A stretch of 64,000 nt of DNA from Candidatus Hydrogenedens sp. (GTDB taxonomy: Bacteria > Hydrogenedentota > Hydrogenedentia > Hydrogenedentales > Hydrogenedentaceae), in assembly GCA_035361075.1 (NCBI GenBank), contig DAOSBX010000010.1:1-64000 (forward strand), read 5' to 3'. Every line of letters starts with the position of its first letter. Within the stretch, counting starts at the first letter, position 1. The notes under the pieces are model-generated. The model was not told where the DNA came from. It worked only from the letters and a program-made list of their open reading frames with translations, and did not search any database. The position numbers and the translations under genes were made by a program. Below are positions 61,359-64,000 of this stretch, one piece after another.

Positions 61359-62231
61359 GTGTCTGAACAAAACATAGATCTCAATACTGCTAAACAACAA
61401 AAACACAACATTCTCATTAAGTCCATTCAAGTCCTTACTGGACCATGGAATAAAAGGAATTTAATGGAATGGATGTTTGTAATTGGAAGTATTCTTATCT
61501 TAAAAGGCTGTGTAATCGACCAGTATCTTATTCCGACGGGTTCTATGGAGCCAACTTTAATAGGTGGAAATTTAATTACTGGCGACCGTGTCCTTGTAAA
61601 TAAATGGATATATGGCATACGAATCCCATTTACAACAATCAGACTTTATACATGGTCACATCCGAAACGGTGGGACATCGTAGTATTTAAAACCATTGAG
61701 AAAAATGCAAAACATAAAACGCTTATAAAACGCGTTGTAGGTTTGCCAGGTGAAACGGTGAAAATAAACCATGGGAAAATAGAAATAAATGGCAAACAAA
61801 TTCAACCTCCGAAAACAATGCCCCAGAACATCTATTACATCAACGACATTGACCTTGTCATTCAATATGAAACGAATCCCGACCCAAAAGTGAAAAAAAT
61901 TATTGAAGAGATGCGGGAAAACTATCCTCTTCGTTATGGTTGCAGTGATGAAAAAACCTATTCTACAATCCCAGACAAACATTATTTTCTCTTAGGTGAT
62001 AATAGCATCAATAGTGTAGACAGCAGAATGTATGGATGGGTACCTGAAAATCACATTATTGGTCGGGCTTTTGCTATATGGTGGCCTATTCAGCGATGGA
62101 GAGACTTTACAGGTTTTTCAAAATCATGGTGGGGAATAGTTTTCTTATATGGAACTCAAATAGTAATCGTTTTGATAATTATTAGATATATGTATCATTA
62201 CAGAAAAAGAACAATAAACACACAAAAATAA
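61359..62231 (+). CDS. lepB: Signal peptidase I, first copy
   Basis: A 290-residue protein starting at GTG behind AGGAAAG. One N-terminal helix (MFVIGSILILKGCVIDQYL), catalytic Ser62 in PTGSMEPTL, Lys124 in LIKRVVGLPGE, GDRVLVNKWIYGIR (box C), and YFLLGDNSINSVDSRMYGWV (box E). A C-terminal helix (WWGIVFLYGTQIVIVLIII) follows. It removes signal peptides at the outer face of the inner membrane. It lies between lepA and a second, larger signal peptidase gene. Confidence 0.94.
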   Translation: MSEQNIDLNTAKQQKHNILIKSIQVLTGPWNKRNLMEWMFVIGSILILKGCVIDQYLIPTGSMEPTLIGGNLITGDRVLVNKWIYGIRIPFTTIRLYTWSHPKRWDIVVFKTIEKNAKHKTLIKRVVGLPGETVKINHGKIEINGKQIQPPKTMPQNIYYINDIDLVIQYETNPDPKVKKIIEEMRENYPLRYGCSDEKTYSTIPDKHYFLLGDNSINSVDSRMYGWVPENHIIGRAFAIWWPIQRWRDFTGFSKSWWGIVFLYGTQIVIVLIIIRYMYHYRKRTINTQK

Positions 62232-62261
62232 CAAACATAATGTTGGAGTAAAGTAAAAAAA

Positions 62262-63674
62262 ATGTCAAAACAAAAAACTACAAACTCTAAGGAAAGCATA
62301 AGCTTTATGAGTCAGATAGTTCGTGTTTCAGGTATTATAACGATTCTCATAGGTATCTTTATTATTTATCAGGGTAATAAAACACAGCCTGAGCCCTCTG
62401 AACCTATGTGGTGGACGGGGTTAGCTATCTTTGTATTAGGTCTCCATTTATTCTTTTTTAGCAATATGCCGAAGCAACAAATTTATGAATGGTTAAAAAG
62501 TGAAAGCATTGCATTAGCATTAGCATTACTTATTCGCTGGCCTATTGCAGAACCCTACCGTATTCCTTCCAGTTCAATGGAACCAACTTTACATGGTGAT
62601 AACCGTTTCGGCAGAGGAGATAGAGTATTCGTTAATAAATGGATATATGGTGTCCGTTACCCATTCATGAATAAAAGAATATGGTATGGTAAAAAACCTC
62701 AACGTTGGGACATCGTCGTCTTCAAAACGGTAGAAAAAGATGCTATACACAAAACATTGGTCAAACGTGTCGTTGGATTGCCTGGCGAACGTGTTCATAT
62801 CGCAGATGGTAAGATATACATTAATGGGAAACCACTTGAACTACCACCAGACATGCCAAATATTTATTATACCTCAGGACCCGTCGGCATTGGGGGTATG
62901 GAGTACGGCATTAGAACTGAAGATAGATATTCACTCATCCCAGAAAATCATTACTTCCTTTTAGGCGATAACAGTGCTTATAGCAGAGATGGTCGTTTCT
63001 TCGGGTGGGTTCCCAATGAACATATTGTCGGCAGAGTTGTATGTATTTGGTTTCCAATCTCACGATGGAGAGACTTCACAGGTTTTAGTCATACTTGGTG
63101 GTGGAAAACTATCTGTATTATTACATCATTACTGCTCATTATCCGCTTATTTTTTGCTCGTTCTGTCGTCTGGTATCGTTGGAATGAGAATAAAATATGT
63201 CATTACATAGTAAATCTATTATCGTATGGACTACGTATACCATTTACCCGTTTTTGGCTCACTCATTGGCGAAAGCCACAGATAGGAGATTTGGTGGCTT
63301 ATTTAACTCCAAAAGGGATAGATAAAATTCCGACAGAAATGATCCTTTGCGGGATTGTTGCAGGAAGAGAAGGAGACAAAATATCAATTCAAAACGGGAC
63401 ACTGTTGGTAAATGGGGCACCTCTTACTAAAAATTCTTATCTATCCGAAGTATTAAACCCTCCTCTCTCCGTGTCAGAAGCACCTTTTGGTTTGTTAAAA
63501 GACAAAGAACACTGTACTGTTCCAGAAGGACACCTCTTTATTGTCTGGAGTTTCCCAAATAAGGATTCAGAACTAATAATTGATAGTAGAATTATTGGAT
63601 GGATACCTGAAAGCCTTATACTTGGCAAACTAACCTGTATATGGTGGCCCCCTTCTAAAATTAAAAAAGTCTGA
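62262..63674 (+). CDS. Signal peptidase I, second copy, with inactive C-terminal S26-like domain
   Basis: A 470-residue protein, longer than usual. Residues 1-95 hold three hydrophobic helices; the active S26 domain (about 95-270) has Ser105 in SSSMEPTL, Lys168 in LVKRVVGLPGE, and LLGDNSAYSRDGRFFGWVP. A helix at about 281-299 separates a second domain (about 325-470) that repeats the same order: RIPFTRFWLTHWRKPQIGD matches YPFMNKRIWYGKKPQRWD, ILCGIVAGREGDKISI matches LVKRVVGLPGERVHI, and IDSRIIGWIPESLILGKL matches SRDGRFFGWVPNEHIVGR. The second domain has no SxMEPT Ser and Cys363 in place of the Lys, so it must be catalytically dead. Confidence 0.88.
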   Translation: MSKQKTTNSKESISFMSQIVRVSGIITILIGIFIIYQGNKTQPEPSEPMWWTGLAIFVLGLHLFFFSNMPKQQIYEWLKSESIALALALLIRWPIAEPYRIPSSSMEPTLHGDNRFGRGDRVFVNKWIYGVRYPFMNKRIWYGKKPQRWDIVVFKTVEKDAIHKTLVKRVVGLPGERVHIADGKIYINGKPLELPPDMPNIYYTSGPVGIGGMEYGIRTEDRYSLIPENHYFLLGDNSAYSRDGRFFGWVPNEHIVGRVVCIWFPISRWRDFTGFSHTWWWKTICIITSLLLIIRLFFARSVVWYRWNENKICHYIVNLLSYGLRIPFTRFWLTHWRKPQIGDLVAYLTPKGIDKIPTEMILCGIVAGREGDKISIQNGTLLVNGAPLTKNSYLSEVLNPPLSVSEAPFGLLKDKEHCTVPEGHLFIVWSFPNKDSELIIDSRIIGWIPESLILGKLTCIWWPPSKIKKV

Positions 63675-63675
63675 T

Positions 63676-63692
63676 ATACATTTTCAATGTAT
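63676..63692. terminator. Small hairpin between convergent genes
   Basis: A perfect 7-bp inverted repeat ATACATT/AATGTAT with loop TTC, between the signal peptidase stop (63674) and the carboxypeptidase stop (63701). The stem is AT-rich and no clean U-run follows on either strand, so a terminator role is only suggested by its position. Confidence 0.3.
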
Positions 63693-63700
63693 GCAATTTG

Positions 63701-64000
63701 TTATAAAGATATTTGGTAGATTTTACTATATTTTTCTTTTAAATATGATAAAAATGGAGTTGAGGATACGGGTTTCCCAGAGATTTTTTCAACAATTTCT
63801 TTTGCACAACATCTCCTACCAATTTCAAAAATATTCTTCTTTAACCAATCATGAACAGGTATAAAATCACCCTCTTTTATAAGTTCATCTATATTCAATT
63901 CTGTTTTTATCTTCTCCAAAATTTGCCCTGCAAAAAGATTACCTAAGGCATAACTTGGAAAATATCCAAAACTACCATGTGACCAATGAATATCCTGTAG
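63701..64000 (-). CDS. M32-family metallocarboxypeptidase, C-terminal part (5' end outside window)
   Basis: The frame is open from the window edge to the stop at 63701 (99 residues). It contains DIHWSHGSFGYFPSYALGNL, the conserved SFGYFPSYxLGNL segment of M32 (Taq-type) carboxypeptidases, then FAGQILEKIKTE, a charged helix and the usual C-terminal PFLSYLKEKYSKIYQI. These peptidases (HEXXH zinc site, upstream and not visible here) remove C-terminal residues. It is convergent with the signal peptidase gene, 26 bp away. Confidence 0.88.
   Translation of the reverse strand, partial: LQDIHWSHGSFGYFPSYALGNLFAGQILEKIKTELNIDELIKEGDFIPVHDWLKKNIFEIGRRCCAKEIVEKISGKPVSSTPFLSYLKEKYSKIYQISL

Overview
The window is AT-rich (by eye) and gene-dense, and comes from a diderm, Gram-negative-type bacterium. 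The evidence is an LptD-like outer-membrane protein ending in Phe, several lipobox lipoproteins, two signal peptidases I, and a prepilin with the Planctomycetes/Lentisphaerae/Hydrogenedentota-style 'xxDGHV' C-terminal motif. Lipoproteins with long EGEG/EGTPEG linkers also recall Hydrogenedentota-like lineages; that placement is inference only. No rRNA, tRNA, CRISPR array, insertion sequence or phage gene was seen. Most genes are chromosomal housekeeping or metabolic genes.

Layout. 1-2035 (minus): three related lipoprotein genes, the middle one made by an exact 507-bp-period tandem duplication. 2312-5638 (minus): PHP-domain protein, TIM-barrel isomerase and metallophosphoesterase. 5773-10250 (plus): two unknown proteins, an alkaline-phosphatase-superfamily phosphodiesterase and a GT4 glycosyltransferase. 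10258-13278: CstA (minus), then beta-carbonic anhydrase and a cysteine hydrolase (plus). 13372-20201 (plus): lipoprotein, GT-C/TPR membrane protein, dynamin-like GTPase, aldo/keto reductase. 20252-24175 (minus): APH-like kinase, TIM-barrel isomerase, hpt and tilS. 24316-27257 (plus): zinc-ribbon membrane protein, lipoprotein and polytopic membrane protein. 27286-31144 (minus): PfkB kinase, small secreted protein and LptD-like protein. 31495-40499: three PAS-rich hybrid histidine kinases with a PanE-like reductase. 40706-42345 (minus): ruvAB. 42528-47641 (plus): coiled-coil exported protein, prepilin, and a divergent metal ABC transporter with a methyltransferase. 47730-56613 (plus): sugar-acid and central-carbon genes (SDR, HAD, pdxB, LarA-like, PPi-type phosphofructokinase, gnd, ZIP transporter, hydroxyacid dehydrogenase). 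56635-58668 (minus): CorA-like transporter and Ser/Thr kinase. 58773-63674 (plus): pcm, lepA and two signal peptidases, the second with a degenerate duplicate domain. 63701-64000 (minus): C-terminal end of an M32 carboxypeptidase.

The most distinctive items are: (i) the metal ABC operon, whose binding protein seems to lack canonical ZnuA histidines but has CPGH and CPSC motifs, whose ATPase ends in a Cys/His tail, and whose binding-protein mRNA can form a perfect 13-bp hairpin in the signal-peptide codons; (ii) the tandem signal peptidases, one carrying an inactive second S26-like domain; (iii) the exact lipoprotein duplication; (iv) three large sensor kinases with no partner regulator nearby. 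Several promoters have a readable extended -10 (TGnTATAAT). All family calls come from reading motifs; no database search was run.
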